A stretch of DNA of 64,000 nucleotides from Laccaria trichodermophora. Its lineage: Eukaryota; Basidiomycota; Agaricomycetes; Agaricales; Hydnangiaceae. The stretch lies in the NCBI GenBank assembly GCA_018417955.1, contig JACTVC010000002.1, positions 1,798,001 through 1,862,000 of the forward strand, read 5' to 3'. The notes below the pieces were generated by a model. That model was not told the DNA's origin. It was given only the letters and a program-made list of their open reading frames with translations, and made no database searches. Made by a program: the position numbers and the translations under genes. Shown piece by piece: positions 1-9,899 of this stretch; position 1 is the first letter of the stretch; every line of letters begins with the position of its first letter.

Positions 1-903
1 TCATCTTCATATCCCCTCAAGCTCCTCTCTCCACGCATCACAGAAGATGGTGTTGCCGTCGTTTACATTGTCACGTACGGAGGAGGTCTCGTAGGGGGTG
101 ATCACATTCTCTTGTCCGTCGATGTCCAGCTTGGCGCAAAGCTTGTATTGCTCTCTCAGGTTCTCTGCTTGCACTTTATTTCCTACCATCGGCTGATTCG
201 TGGTTAGGGCTCTACCAAAGTTTTCAAATCTCGTTTGGGAACTCGACTTGCCACCGTCAAAGCTGAGGTCGGAATCACTCCCAACAACATTGCCGCGTTT
301 AGCTTGACCACTCAACGCATCCGGTTTTCGGTTGGAGCCAACAGCTCTCTATTCTTGCTACCTGAACCGGTGACATGTTTTCGGGATGCCTCTTATAATC
401 AGATTCAGACGTTCGATCTCACAGGGACCGCAACGGTTGTGGTTCTTGACTGGATAACCTCAGGTCGTAAAACTCTGGGCGAGGACTGGGTGTTCTCTCG
501 CTACTACAGTGCAAATGAAATTACAGTGGATGGGAAAGAGGTTGCTAAAGATATCCTCTTGCTGGATGATGAAACACTAAACTTTCAATGTCCTCGTCCT
601 CGGCGATCCATGGCCACTAGGTTGGCGCCTTACTCTTGCTACGCCACCGTGATCTTATATGGTCCTCGAGTCCGAGAAAATATTAGGACCCTCAATGCAC
701 AATACGACACGCTCTCTGTTTTCAAGACTAAAGCTCCGACAGACCTAATTTGGTCGTTTAGCCCCATTGATAACAAGAAAGAAGGCGCCGTAGTTAGGGT
801 GGCGGCAAAAGACACAGAGGCGGTCAGACTGTGGTTAAGGCAAGCTTTAAAGGGGCTTGAACCTTCCATCGGTATCGATGTGTTTCGGGCGGCATTTCCG
901 TAG
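1..903 (+). CDS. ureD: Urease accessory protein UreD (5' end outside window)
   Basis: UreD works with UreF and UreG to load nickel into apo-urease in the cytosol. The visible part is exon 1..159, an intron 160..207 (GTTCTC...GTTAG) and exon 208..903, giving 284 residues. The join restores a continuous UreD-like reading: a GGGLVGGD motif before the junction, and PVTCFRDASYNQ then SRYYSANEI after it, all typical of the family. The start codon lies before base 1, so the protein is N-terminally partial. The C-terminus (IDVFRAAFP then TAG) looks natural. The next gene on the same strand is a small-molecule permease, which fits a nitrogen-assimilation neighbourhood. Family assignment is firm; the exon join is inferred from frame and splice signals. 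Confidence 0.9.
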
Positions 904-1445
904 CCAGTAAGGGTTTCAACATACTTCAACCAAAAGTCACCTCTTCTTGCGTTGACAGGGCAATGTGTTTGTATATCCGCGATCTTGCGCTTAGATCATC
1001 GAGTCCTATCGCTTGATGCATAGACTCAACACTCGTTCTTTCCCAGAATTAAGCAATATTGGAGCTATTGTTGGACTTGCAACTTCCTGATTATCCTGAT
1101 ATTATGTGGCTGTCCTCTGAAGTGAAGGCAATGGTACGACATTCTCTCTCGATGGTCCCTATAGCTGAGAATATAAGCATCAGGCCATCAGGGTTTAGTG
1201 ACCACCCTTTGTTAACATTACGGCGCACCCAATCGCCCTGAATTCATTTGCGATTGAAACATATCAGCCGTTTTAGTAATGTTGTGAAGAGCCCCTTGTC
1301 TCTGGACTATCACCCATTGATGTGTTCTTTTGCTCAATGATCTCCTGCTATCACGCTTCCCAGCGTGGATAATGTGGATAGACATTCCTGTGCTGAAGCA
1401 AGCGATGAGTATATGATGTCCTGGTTTTGCGTTGAACTGCCCCCT
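904..1445. other. Intergenic: ureD 3' side and permease promoter
   Basis: This 542-base gap has no convincing coding sequence; short ORFs on both strands match nothing I recognise. It holds the 3' flank of ureD and the promoter/5' leader of the permease, including a GATA-site cluster listed separately and an isolated TTATC at 1091-1095. Confidence 0.6.
1307..1381. promoter_or_regulatory. Cluster of GATA-factor sites upstream of permease
   Basis: Four GATAR cores lie in 75 bases: CTATC at 1307-1311, CTATC at 1348-1352, GATAA at 1368-1372 and GATAG at 1377-1381. About 0.3 would be expected by chance in this length on both strands. Fungal AreA/Gln3-type GATA factors activate nitrogen-source permeases and urea-catabolism genes under nitrogen limitation. 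The sites end about 65 bp before the chosen ATG at 1446. That they act in vivo is inference. Confidence 0.4.
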
Positions 1446-3830
1446 ATGGCAGACATTCACTCTTTTTCCAAAGACGAGACGCATGAATGCAACGGGCGTC
1501 TCTCGGCGGCAAAGCACCGCATTTACTGCCCTGAGATCGACGCTTCTGCTGTCGTGGAGCAGAGACTGATGCGACGAATAGACTTACACGTCATCCCTTG
1601 GTTATCCGTCTTGTATATACTGAGTTTCATGGACAGGGGAAGCGTCGGGAATGCGAAGGTATTTTCAAAATCATTCACAACTACATCTTTGCTGACTGGC
1701 CAGTAGCTTTTCCATTTAGAAGAGGACATTAATATTAACGATGGAAAATATTTAATCGCTTTGAGCGTGTTTTTCTTACCTTACGCGGTATTCGAGGTCA
1801 GTCAACCCATTGGCCGTTTCTGCTATATGTTACGTCTCTTCAGCCGGCCAGCAATGTGATTCTGCGTAAATTCAAACCTTCGTTGTGGCTCTCTACAATG
1901 GTGCTTCTATGGGGGGTGGTTATGGTTCGTCAATGGGATTCCTTGTTCACATCAAGATACACGGCATTTTTTTTCCAGACCTTGCATGGCTTTATTCGCA
2001 ACTATAGTGATCTCATCAGTTCGCCAATATTTCCTATTTTTCGGCTGCTCCACCAACTAACGAGTGTCGGCGTAGTCCTGCGCTTCCTCCTTGGAATTAC
2101 AGAGGGTGGCTTATATCCTGGTATTGTCTTCTATATTTCTAGGTGAGTGCCGTACTTCAAGTCTTGTATGCTGCACTACGTCGTTTTACTGAGATGTTGG
2201 TATCCTTTGGAGTTGGTACAAGCGTTCCGAGATGGGGTCCAGAATTGCGATTTTCTTTTCGTCGGCGGCCATTGCAGGCGCTTTTAGTACGTCTCTTTTT
2301 GTGGAACATATTCAGGCTAATCTCAGCTGTCGTAGGTGGACTTCTGGCTGCTGCAATTGATACTATGGATGGTGTCGGTGGAAAACCAGGTTAGTTCATT
2401 CTGAGATCACCAGAGACTTCTAGCTTATGCACTCAGGATGGTCCTGGATATTCATACTTGAAGGACTGGCGACGGTTTTAGCATCTTTCGCGTCGTTTTG
2501 GCTTATCCAAGATTTTCCAAACACCGCAGAGTTTTTAAGTGAAGCAGAACGTTTGTTACTCATTCATTAGCCGCAGAGTTGGGACACTGGCTTACCGCCG
2601 AACAAGGTGTCTTTGTCGTCCGACGTCTCGAGAACGATATGAAGCTGAGCGCGGCTGGAGAAATATTCAAGACACAGTACTTATTGCAGAGTCTAACTGA
2701 TTGGAAGACCTGGGTCGCAAGCATGTTTCACGCTCTAATGTTAATGGAATGGTATCTGACACGTCGGCACAGTGGGCATTTTCATGGGTTTGTGAGTGCT
2801 TTATCTGCCTTTTTGCTAAGCATGACTCTAACTTTGAAGGGCTAGTGACGGACCACTTTACGCATTCTCTTTATTCCTACCTTCCACTATCAACCAGGTG
2901 AGTCATCTAAGTTTTGAAAACCCGTTTATGTTTGGTTTATATTTCATTCCGTGCAGTTAGGTACGTTACTTCTCTTGTGACTTCAATCGTCGAAGTCGAT
3001 AATTTCATTCGAGGATTCCAAGCAACCGAGGCCAATTTACTATCTGTCCCTGTTTACGTATGGGGCTGTATTGCCACATGCACCACTGGTTTTCTAGGGG
3101 ATCGCATTGGGTCGCGTTACTACATCAATCTGCAAGTATTTGTTCCAAACCACTGCATGGCGAAGTTGACACTCATTTCTTCCGTAGTTCCCTCTTTGGT
3201 GTCGGATTGGTGGCGTACATCATTTTAGTAGTCTCGAGGTCACCAGCATTATCGTACTTGGCTGTTTACTTGGCCGTTTGGCAAGTGAAATTCCATCTTG
3301 TTCTCTCGTCATGCACTCATCTGAGCATACTCGTTCTAGCGCAATCTATCCTACGATTCGTATGGCACATTTTGATCCCACTCCAAATATGTTTCACCCA
3401 TTTCTATAGCCAACTCTGTTGCTTGGCTCGCAAGCAACGTCGAGGGTTCTTATAAGCGAAGCGTGACTCTGGGCATGGCAATTGGTTTCGGCAATATTAA
3501 TGGGGCGGTAACAGCAAATATTGTGGGTATGAACAGCTGTTCCCGACCCCTGGCCTGATTGGATTGCAGTATCGTGCAGGAGATAGACCATGGTATCGGT
3601 TTGGCCATGGGGTCGTACTCGCTTATATCGCGATTGGGTTTGCATCTTCTATCCTGTTTGCCAGACTTCTGGAGCGTGAAAATGCTCGTCGAGATCGTGG
3701 TGAACGGGACGAGGTCATTGAAGGGGTAGAAAATGAACACGCACACGAGCGAAACGGGAAATTTGGATGCGTGGAGGCTGCAAGGGCTTTCAAGGGGGAT
3801 GAGTGGAGTGGTTTCAGGTATACTCTATGA
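1446..3830 (+). CDS. MFS anion:cation symporter (allantoate/nicotinate permease type)
   Basis: A plasma-membrane transporter of the ACS (Dal5/Tna1-like) MFS family. The hallmarks appear in order across many short exons: a cytosolic N-terminus, RIDLHVIPWLSVLYILSFMDRGSVGNAK (split here only for naming), then LFHLEEDININDGKY, RFLLGITEGGLYPGI, WYKRSEMGSRIAIFFS, FIRGFQATEANLLS and GFLGDRIGSR. The C-terminus NVEGSYKRSVTLGMAIGFGN to DEWSGFRYTL is characteristic of this branch. All frames can be joined through GT-AG introns, including a 56-nt intron beginning near 2561, so the gene looks intact. Start at 1446 was chosen as the ATG nearest the conserved region; an in-frame ATG near 1413 is possible. 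Substrate cannot be fixed from sequence: allantoate, ureidosuccinate, nicotinate or another organic anion are all plausible. Its neighbour ureD and upstream GATA sites favour a nitrogen source. Confidence 0.87.
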
Positions 3831-3977
3831 ACAGCGATCGTACGCTCTTTGCTCTACGTCATCTACAACACAACTTATCAGGCATCGGTCTCGTAATAAT
3901 CCAGAGAATGAGTGGATTGCGTTGATGAATATTAGATACTAGAATACAATGATATCGCCTATATCTATAGAAGTAAG

Positions 3978-6427
3978 TTAGAGCTTCAATGTGTCGTCAA
4001 GACTTTTCGCAATAGCCGCAGGAACAGGTGTAGGTCCTTCCACTTCGGGAGGTGGTGATTCGAGAGGAGGCGGTGCACTCTTCTCGCCACGGTTCTCGTC
4101 AAGCCATTTGTCCATGTCATCAGACCGGCCGGCGAAAGGTCGCTTCCCAAGTAGATTGATCATGTCCTCGCTGAAATGACATCAATTTCTTCAGTCAGCG
4201 CCAATTAAAACCAAAAGGACATACCGCGTAATGACTTCTTTGTCCAGCAAGAGCTGAGCGACTTTCTCCACGTCTTCTCGATGCTCCGTTAAGAGAGTTC
4301 GTGTCCGCTCGTAAGCGTTTGTGATCATTTTGCGGACCTCGAAATCAAGCATCTCTGCTGTTTTCTCGCTGAACGGTTTCGTCCAGTTCTCCTTCGTTGC
4401 CCGGTCACCTCCATAACTTACAGGACCTATGACATCATTCATGCCATAGTTCGCACATGCCTCAAAGGCCATGCGAGTAATTTTTTGCAAATCATCCTGT
4501 GCACCTGTCGTGATGTTCTCCAAGCCAAAGAAGATCTCTTCAGATACTCTGCCTCCAAGCGTCATACAGATACGATCGGTCATTTGAGGGGTGGAGAGGA
4601 GATAGCGGTCTGGGGGTAGGTACTAGAAAACTGTAAACATAGAAAAAGATGGTGTTTTACAGAGATACTCACTTGCGCATAACCAAGCGCCCCTGCTCCC
4701 CTTGGAATGATGCTGACTTTGAGCAGAGGATCGGCGTGCTCCAAGAACCAGCCACAAATAGCATGTCCAGCTTCGTGATATGCCACAGTCTTCTTTTCCT
4801 CAACACTCAACACCCTGCTCTTCTTCTCCAGCCCAACAATAACACGTTCGATGGCTGTGTCGAAATCAATTGATTGAACATATTCCGAACCTTTGCGAGC
4901 GGCGTGGAGGGCTGCTTCGTTGCAAACGTTGGCAATGTCAGCACCCGAAAAGCCTGGAGTAAGCACGGCAAGCTTTTGTGCAAGTGAGTCGACATCGTTC
5001 TTCAAGGTGTCTTCTAGACGCAAAGGCCGCAGGTGGACAAGATAAATGCCTTTACGACCCGAGACATCAGGTCGATCGATGGCTATGTGCCTGTCGAATC
5101 GCCCTGGACGCATCAGAGCGGGGTCAAGGACATCAGGTCTGTTGGTACCCGCAAGAACAACAATGTGCTCATCGGTGCCAAACCCATCCATCTCAACAAG
5201 CAACTGATTCAACGTCGACTCCCGCTCATCATTCCCCCCAAAGTTGCCGCCCTTCCCTCTCGATTTGCCAATAGCATCGATTTCATCAACAAAGATGATA
5301 CATGGAGCGTTCTTCTTGGCGGAGGCGAAAAGATCGCGGACACGGGATGACCCGACACCGACAAACATTTCCACAAACTCGGAACCAGACACCGAGAGGA
5401 AGGGAACGGAAGCCTCCCCTGCTGTGGCCTTTGCGAGGAGGGTCTTACCAGTTCCTGGAGGTCCTGACAAGATGGCGCCACGGGGAATCTTCGCACCAAG
5501 TTTCTCGTACTTGGCGGGCTCCTTCAAAAACTTGACAAACTCCATAATTTCCTCTTTTGCCTCGTCCATACCAGCAACGTCCTTAAACTTGATTTTGACC
5601 TCGTTGTCCTTGTTAAAAAGTTTAGCCTTGCTCTTGCCGATGCTGAATATCCCACCGCCTGCGCTGCTGCCTCCCTTTCTGCTAAGCCAGTAGATGACAC
5701 CAACAAGGAGAATGGTGGGAGCAAAGTTAAGGAATACGCCAAAGGTGGACATCTCGTCCTGGTATGCGACGGGAATTCGCTCATGACCTGGGATGCCAAG
5801 CTCATTCTGGGCCTCCTCAAGCTTGCGCTCAAAGGCCTCGACACTGCCAATGGAGAAATGGTATTCGCCTCCCCCCATGCTTCCAGCTGGGTACATAGAA
5901 CCAGCTGCATTTGGATGGAGTTTGACGCGAACCTTGTGGTTGTTGACGACGGTGAGCTTTTCAACAAGTCCTTTTTCAAGGAAAGCGGTGCGGAACTCCT
6001 GCCATGTGATCTCACGCGAGTGCGATGCACTCGAGTTTGAATAAGCGAGATACGCTACGGCAGAGGCAGCCATGAGCGCTAACTGAGAATTTGAGAAGCC
6101 ATTGTTGTTTGGTGGAGGAGGGGGGTCGTTATTACGGCGATTTCTCTGTTGGTCTGAATTGGAATCGGATTCAGATGGAGCAGATTCTTGCTTCCGCTGT
6201 GACTGCTGGTACTGCTGAAAGAAGCCTTCAAGTGCCTTTGGAATATCTGGCTTGGGGGGCGGGGTAGGCGATGACTGTTTCTTGTCGGATGATGATGGTA
6301 TGGACGATTCTTTTTGCTCCTTCTGCTTGCCTTTGTCGGGATGTGTAGCCAATGAACGAGCTGTTGAGAGAAGGACGACGCGATTATTCCGAAAGAGCGA
6401 AGTAGCTTTGAGAGAACGAGAAAGCAT
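3978..6427 (-). CDS. YTA12: Mitochondrial m-AAA protease subunit (Yta12/Afg3 family)
   Basis: A membrane-bound ATP-dependent zinc protease of the mitochondrial inner membrane, facing the matrix. In yeast it degrades misfolded inner-membrane proteins and matures ribosomal protein bL32m. Exons read 6427..4673, 4622..4225 and 4170..3978, giving 781 residues, the usual size. A basic N-terminus ([15 protein letters not shown]) is a presequence. It is followed by a Pro/Ser/Gln-rich linker, a transmembrane segment, an intermembrane domain and a second membrane segment ([14 protein letters not shown]). The AAA core has Walker A GPPGTGKT and Walker B IIFVDEID. The zinc site HEAGH is near residue 550. 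The C-terminal [14 protein letters not shown] resembles Yta12 more than Afg3. The start at 6427 is the first ATG; the longer upstream frame has no ATG. The convergent permease gene ends 147 bp away. Confidence 0.95.
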
Positions 6428-6502
6428 TGGAGGAGGAGAAAGAAACGACAAAATTCTTTGAATGGATTTCAAAGTTAACTGCCGGGGCTCCTCGTGGCCG
6501 GC

Positions 6503-6510
6503 TTACGTCA
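6503..6510 (-). promoter_or_regulatory. CRE-like site upstream of m-AAA protease
   Basis: TGACGTAA on the minus strand, 76 bp before the m-AAA start codon. This is a recognised variant of the ATF/CREB (CRE) site bound by Atf1/Sko1-type bZIP factors. The extended 11-mer TGACGTAAGCC recurs exactly in the SSK2-RBG2 promoter at 56651. Function is inferred. Confidence 0.35.
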
Positions 6511-6542
6511 CCCGGCAAATTTCCATTGCTTAGTTATATAGC

Positions 6543-8470
6543 TTAGTACTCCTCTACCTCAAATGCACAGCAAAACTGTTCTCTACCTAACAAAACAATC
6601 CCTTTGCCATCGGGAGCCCATTTAAGATCTCGACTTTCAAAATTTTCTGTTTTCAGTCTGTAAGCAAATGTGCCATAAGTGGGTGGTCAACGTACTGGCT
6701 GGTATACCGATACATTCCGCCATCTCCTCTTCGCCCCCTTCGCCAACCCATTCGTCACTCCAGGTATAAACGCTTTGGCCCCCTGTGCAAAGCGCCAGGC
6801 TGCCTTTCCGTACAGGATTCCACCTTGCATGTAGAATGGGACGTGCTTGTAGCAACACACTTCGAAGTCGAGGTGAAAATTGTGCTTGAGAGGAGGGGAA
6901 ATCGAAGATGTGAACAGCTGATGTGATGTTTTCTACAAGAATCGTTGAGACAATCCATGAGGGTGATTTGACTGAATCCCTCACCAAATCGTGCCATAAG
7001 AAGGCTTCCAGTAGTGTTCCATTCGAGCTGGACAGTGCCACTTTTTGGATTGGGTTTAGTAAGGTCAGCGCGTGTGATGTTGATTGAGTGCGTCCCCTGA
7101 AGTCTTTCGTCTAGGTAGAACAATTAGTCCATGTCTTGATCCGCCAGATGTACCCACAGGACAGAAAACCACGGCCCTCCGTTGTTTCCAACCATTTCGA
7201 GGGCTCCCGCCAAACAGCCTGATGGTAATTCAGGGCATTGACATCAATGACATCAAAAAAAGACTTACAACACTAGGTGGTATTCTGGCCGACAACTCTA
7301 AAGTCGCTACAGGCGACCAGCTAAGGCTATCTAAAACATAAATCTACAAAGGATCAGCCTCGATGTTCTGTATAGGCAAAGGATATTATACCTTGTCATC
7401 ATATCCTCCAACAACAAGGAACAAACCACTGGGATGCCAAGATACGGTTCGAATACCAAAACCTGGATCGGATTCTGGGGAAAAGGATGCAAGGATTTCA
7501 CCAGCCAGAGTTAATATATGCAATTTGTACTGGCTTCCTGGAATCAGACGAAATTTAGGTGTAAAAGGTATGCAATACCCACCTCTAAAGGCCCTTCCCA
7601 CACGGCAATGTGATTTCCAGTGGGCGACAAGGCAAGAGATGATACGAATGATGTTGGTAGGGGAAAGTGCTGAGTTTCTTCAGTAAAATTACATGTTAGA
7701 CTGGATTAAATTTACCCGAACGAGTTTATAGGCGGCAGACGCTTCGTATACACCTATCGTGTCCTTGGATTTATGTCGTTCAGCCAGAACAAAATACCGT
7801 CCATCGGAGCGGAAGGCATAACCTGCAGCATGTCAGCTATGAGCCTGGCCAAAGGCAAAAAAGAAACCTCACCTCTGTCGATATGAATGGGAAATTGAAT
7901 GTATGTAGCACTCCCCGTGGTCAAAGACCACATTGAAACACGTAACTGAGAAAGTTCTCAAGGAGGCCTAAAACAGCACAGCAAAACTTACCCCCCACTC
8001 AGAAAAGCATACCACGGTACGTCCATCGGGGGCCCACTCCGCCTTAACGAGACCTTTTACCGTCAAGTTGCATCTGCGTGCATGAACAGCAATGGTGGAT
8101 TACCTTCAGCGCCTGAGTCTATACGGCCACTCCATTCCTCGTCGCGTAATTTAAGAAGGTGCACAACGCCTCGCTTTGCGCAAGCCGCAAGAATGTATTC
8201 AGAGTCGGAAGACCAGCCTGCGTGAGTTATCCATGAGTCGATTTGAGGTGTTGCAGAACTTGAACTAGAAGCCTTCTGTTTCGACTTCAACACAGATAAC
8301 GCGGCTTGAGGTGGTGATGGAGACGCATCAACAAGCCAAGTTCGTGTGATCTGAAAGTTATCGGTGCGGCGGACAATAATCCTATCCTGAACAGCAGTGA
8401 GAATAAAGTGGGCTCCGGGACTGAACGCGACGAGAGAGCCAGAGTGTCGATAGATTTCAGTAAAGTCCAT
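6543..8470 (-). CDS. WDR8: WD-repeat protein WDR8/WRAP73 family
   Basis: A WD40 propeller protein of the WRAP73 family. In fission yeast Wdr8 acts with Msd1 and kinesin-14 at the spindle pole body to anchor microtubule minus ends. The N-terminus (MDFTEIYRHSGSLVAFSPG, then VQDRIIVR) and the first blade (WITHAGWSSDSEYILAACAKRG, EEWSGRIDSGAEG) align with the start of this family. A late blade reads ARWNPVRKGSLALCTGG. The last exon (NFESRDLKWAPDGKG...FEVEEY, stop at 6543) joins after a roughly 50-nt intron. Start 8470 is the first ATG. At least six exons are present; middle junctions (7050-8040) were not all resolved. The start faces uS17m across 132 bp. Confidence 0.85.
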
Positions 8471-8602
8471 GAACACGATGCGTCACACAAGTTGCATTGT
8501 GATGGAATCTTATCTTATCTCCTCCAATTCACTTACCCACGATCAAATTGTTACAGCAGCTTGACATCGTACCCAAGCTGCACAAAACCTTTGGTTTCCA
8601 CC

Positions 8603-9045
8603 ATGCCGCCTATGACTCTCAACGGTATCGTCACTAAAGCAGGATTTATGAATAAAACCGCAACCATAACAGTCTCGCGGTGGGTGGAACACAAGTTGAC
8701 CGGAAAGGTGGGAGTGGCCATTCTCGATCTCTCTTGCATGTTGAAACAGCCGCCTCGTAGAGAATCGTGCGAAGCAAAAAATATCTGGTTCACGACGAAC
8801 TCAACCGTACGTTTCATGCAGTCGTCCCTTGTGTTTTCACTGATTTCTACATCAACACAGAACTGCGAAAGGACGATGTCGTTACAATCCGCAACTGTCC
8901 ACCTGTATCAGCCTTGAAAAGGTTCACATTGCACCAGTTGCTGAAGAGTCCAGAGACAGAGCGCGACGTGGCGCGTGCACGCAAAGCTCAGGAGACTTCA
9001 AAAGCCCCGACATCGACAAGCGTACCCTCCACCCTTCGATCATGA
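8603..9045 (+). CDS. MRPS17: Mitochondrial small-subunit ribosomal protein uS17m
   Basis: An OB-fold protein of the mitoribosomal small subunit that contacts rRNA. Three exons are visible: MPPMTLNGIVTKAGFMNKTATITVSRW..., then RIVRSKKYLVHDELN, then QLRKDDVVTIRNCPPVSALKRF with a tail to 9045. The two introns (about 51 and 57 nt) both restore the family reading. The fold's signatures (GxVxKxxMxKTxxVxVxR and the K-DDVV-I-x-CPP-S strand) are all present. The tail TERDVARARKAQET is charged. An alternative start at ATG 8612 would remove only three residues. It is convergent with prefoldin 6, with 84 bp between stop codons. Confidence 0.9.
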
Positions 9046-9129
9046 CATTCACTCTCGCCTCAACCAACTGCGTTGTCCAAATTCGCGTAACATAATCATC
9101 AATTTATACTGCGAGGGATGGTGGTGACG

Positions 9130-9668
9130 CTAGGGATGGGTCTTGGCCAGTTCTTGTGGCCGCTCCTGCTGAAGAGCTGTTTGAATATTCACGAGCTGGA
9201 CAAAGAGAGTTGTGTTATATCAGTGCCGGACACCAGGGAGATAATACATACTTCTTGCTTTTTGATATCCTGCTTCTGCTCAAAATCTTTGATTTGCCCT
9301 TCCACCCGTTTACTGCACCGACTCTTAACGGAGAAATGCGGTGGACAGCAGGGTCACTTACATCTCTCCGCGTATGAACTCTAGCCGAGTCTCAACGTTG
9401 GTTTTTGCTTCAGCTTGATCCTGCTTCACCAGCACAGGCCCAATTTGCTTGTAGACGTCGTTTTCTGCTGTCAACTGAGCGAATTCCTAGAGTTACATAC
9501 TTTGAAATCAATCGCATTTTTTGAAGGGCGGAAACTAACCTGCTTCACCAGCTCATTTTCAGAGAGCTGCGCGTCAAGTCGTTGCCTTGCCTCGATCGCT
9601 TTGGATAAATCGACCTGGAGTTTCTGATATTCTCCAGAAACTTGCTGGAACTTGATTGCTAAAGACAT
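9130..9668 (-). CDS. PFD6: Prefoldin subunit 6 (beta-type)
   Basis: A cytosolic chaperone subunit of the hexameric prefoldin complex, which passes nascent actin and tubulin to CCT/TRiC. It is an all-alpha coiled coil with a central beta hairpin. Visible blocks are MSLAIKFQQVSGEYQKLQVDLSKAI, LDAQLSENELVKQ, then EFAQLTAENDVYKQIGPVLVKQD (the hairpin signature GPVLVKQ), then VETRLEFIRG, KRVEGQIKDFEQKQ, and a last exon ending LAKTHP at 9130. Four exons are needed. The join after EFIRGD is awkward: the only frame-preserving choice is a 38-nt intron, adding a few residues. A longer in-frame N-terminus from 9761 exists but does not look like the family. It starts 231 bp from the divergent GGT gene. 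Confidence 0.88.
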
Positions 9669-9899
9669 TTTGAAGAGATGATGGTGGCGATGACTTTCGT
9701 CGAAGCGATCACAATCTTCGTGTACTAAAAGTTCCTTTTCCGCTGAAATCACCGTGTTCATTATCTCTGGCTCCGCCCAGCATGTGGATCCTTGGCTAAT
9801 GGCGGCTTATGCACCTACGATTAGCCGGTGACGATTCTATCAACTGGACATCAATATCTTCAAGCCCCTGATTCCTTCTCTCTGGACTGTCTCTGCTAA

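Noticed and set aside
7..315. Minus-strand ORF of 102 codons opposite ureD
   Set aside because: It lies antisense to the ureD exons and their intron and has no recognisable motifs.
2555..2610. Apparent break in the permease (very short gap between frames)
   Set aside because: A 56-nt intron joins EAE to RVFVVRRL, the family text, so no lesion is needed.
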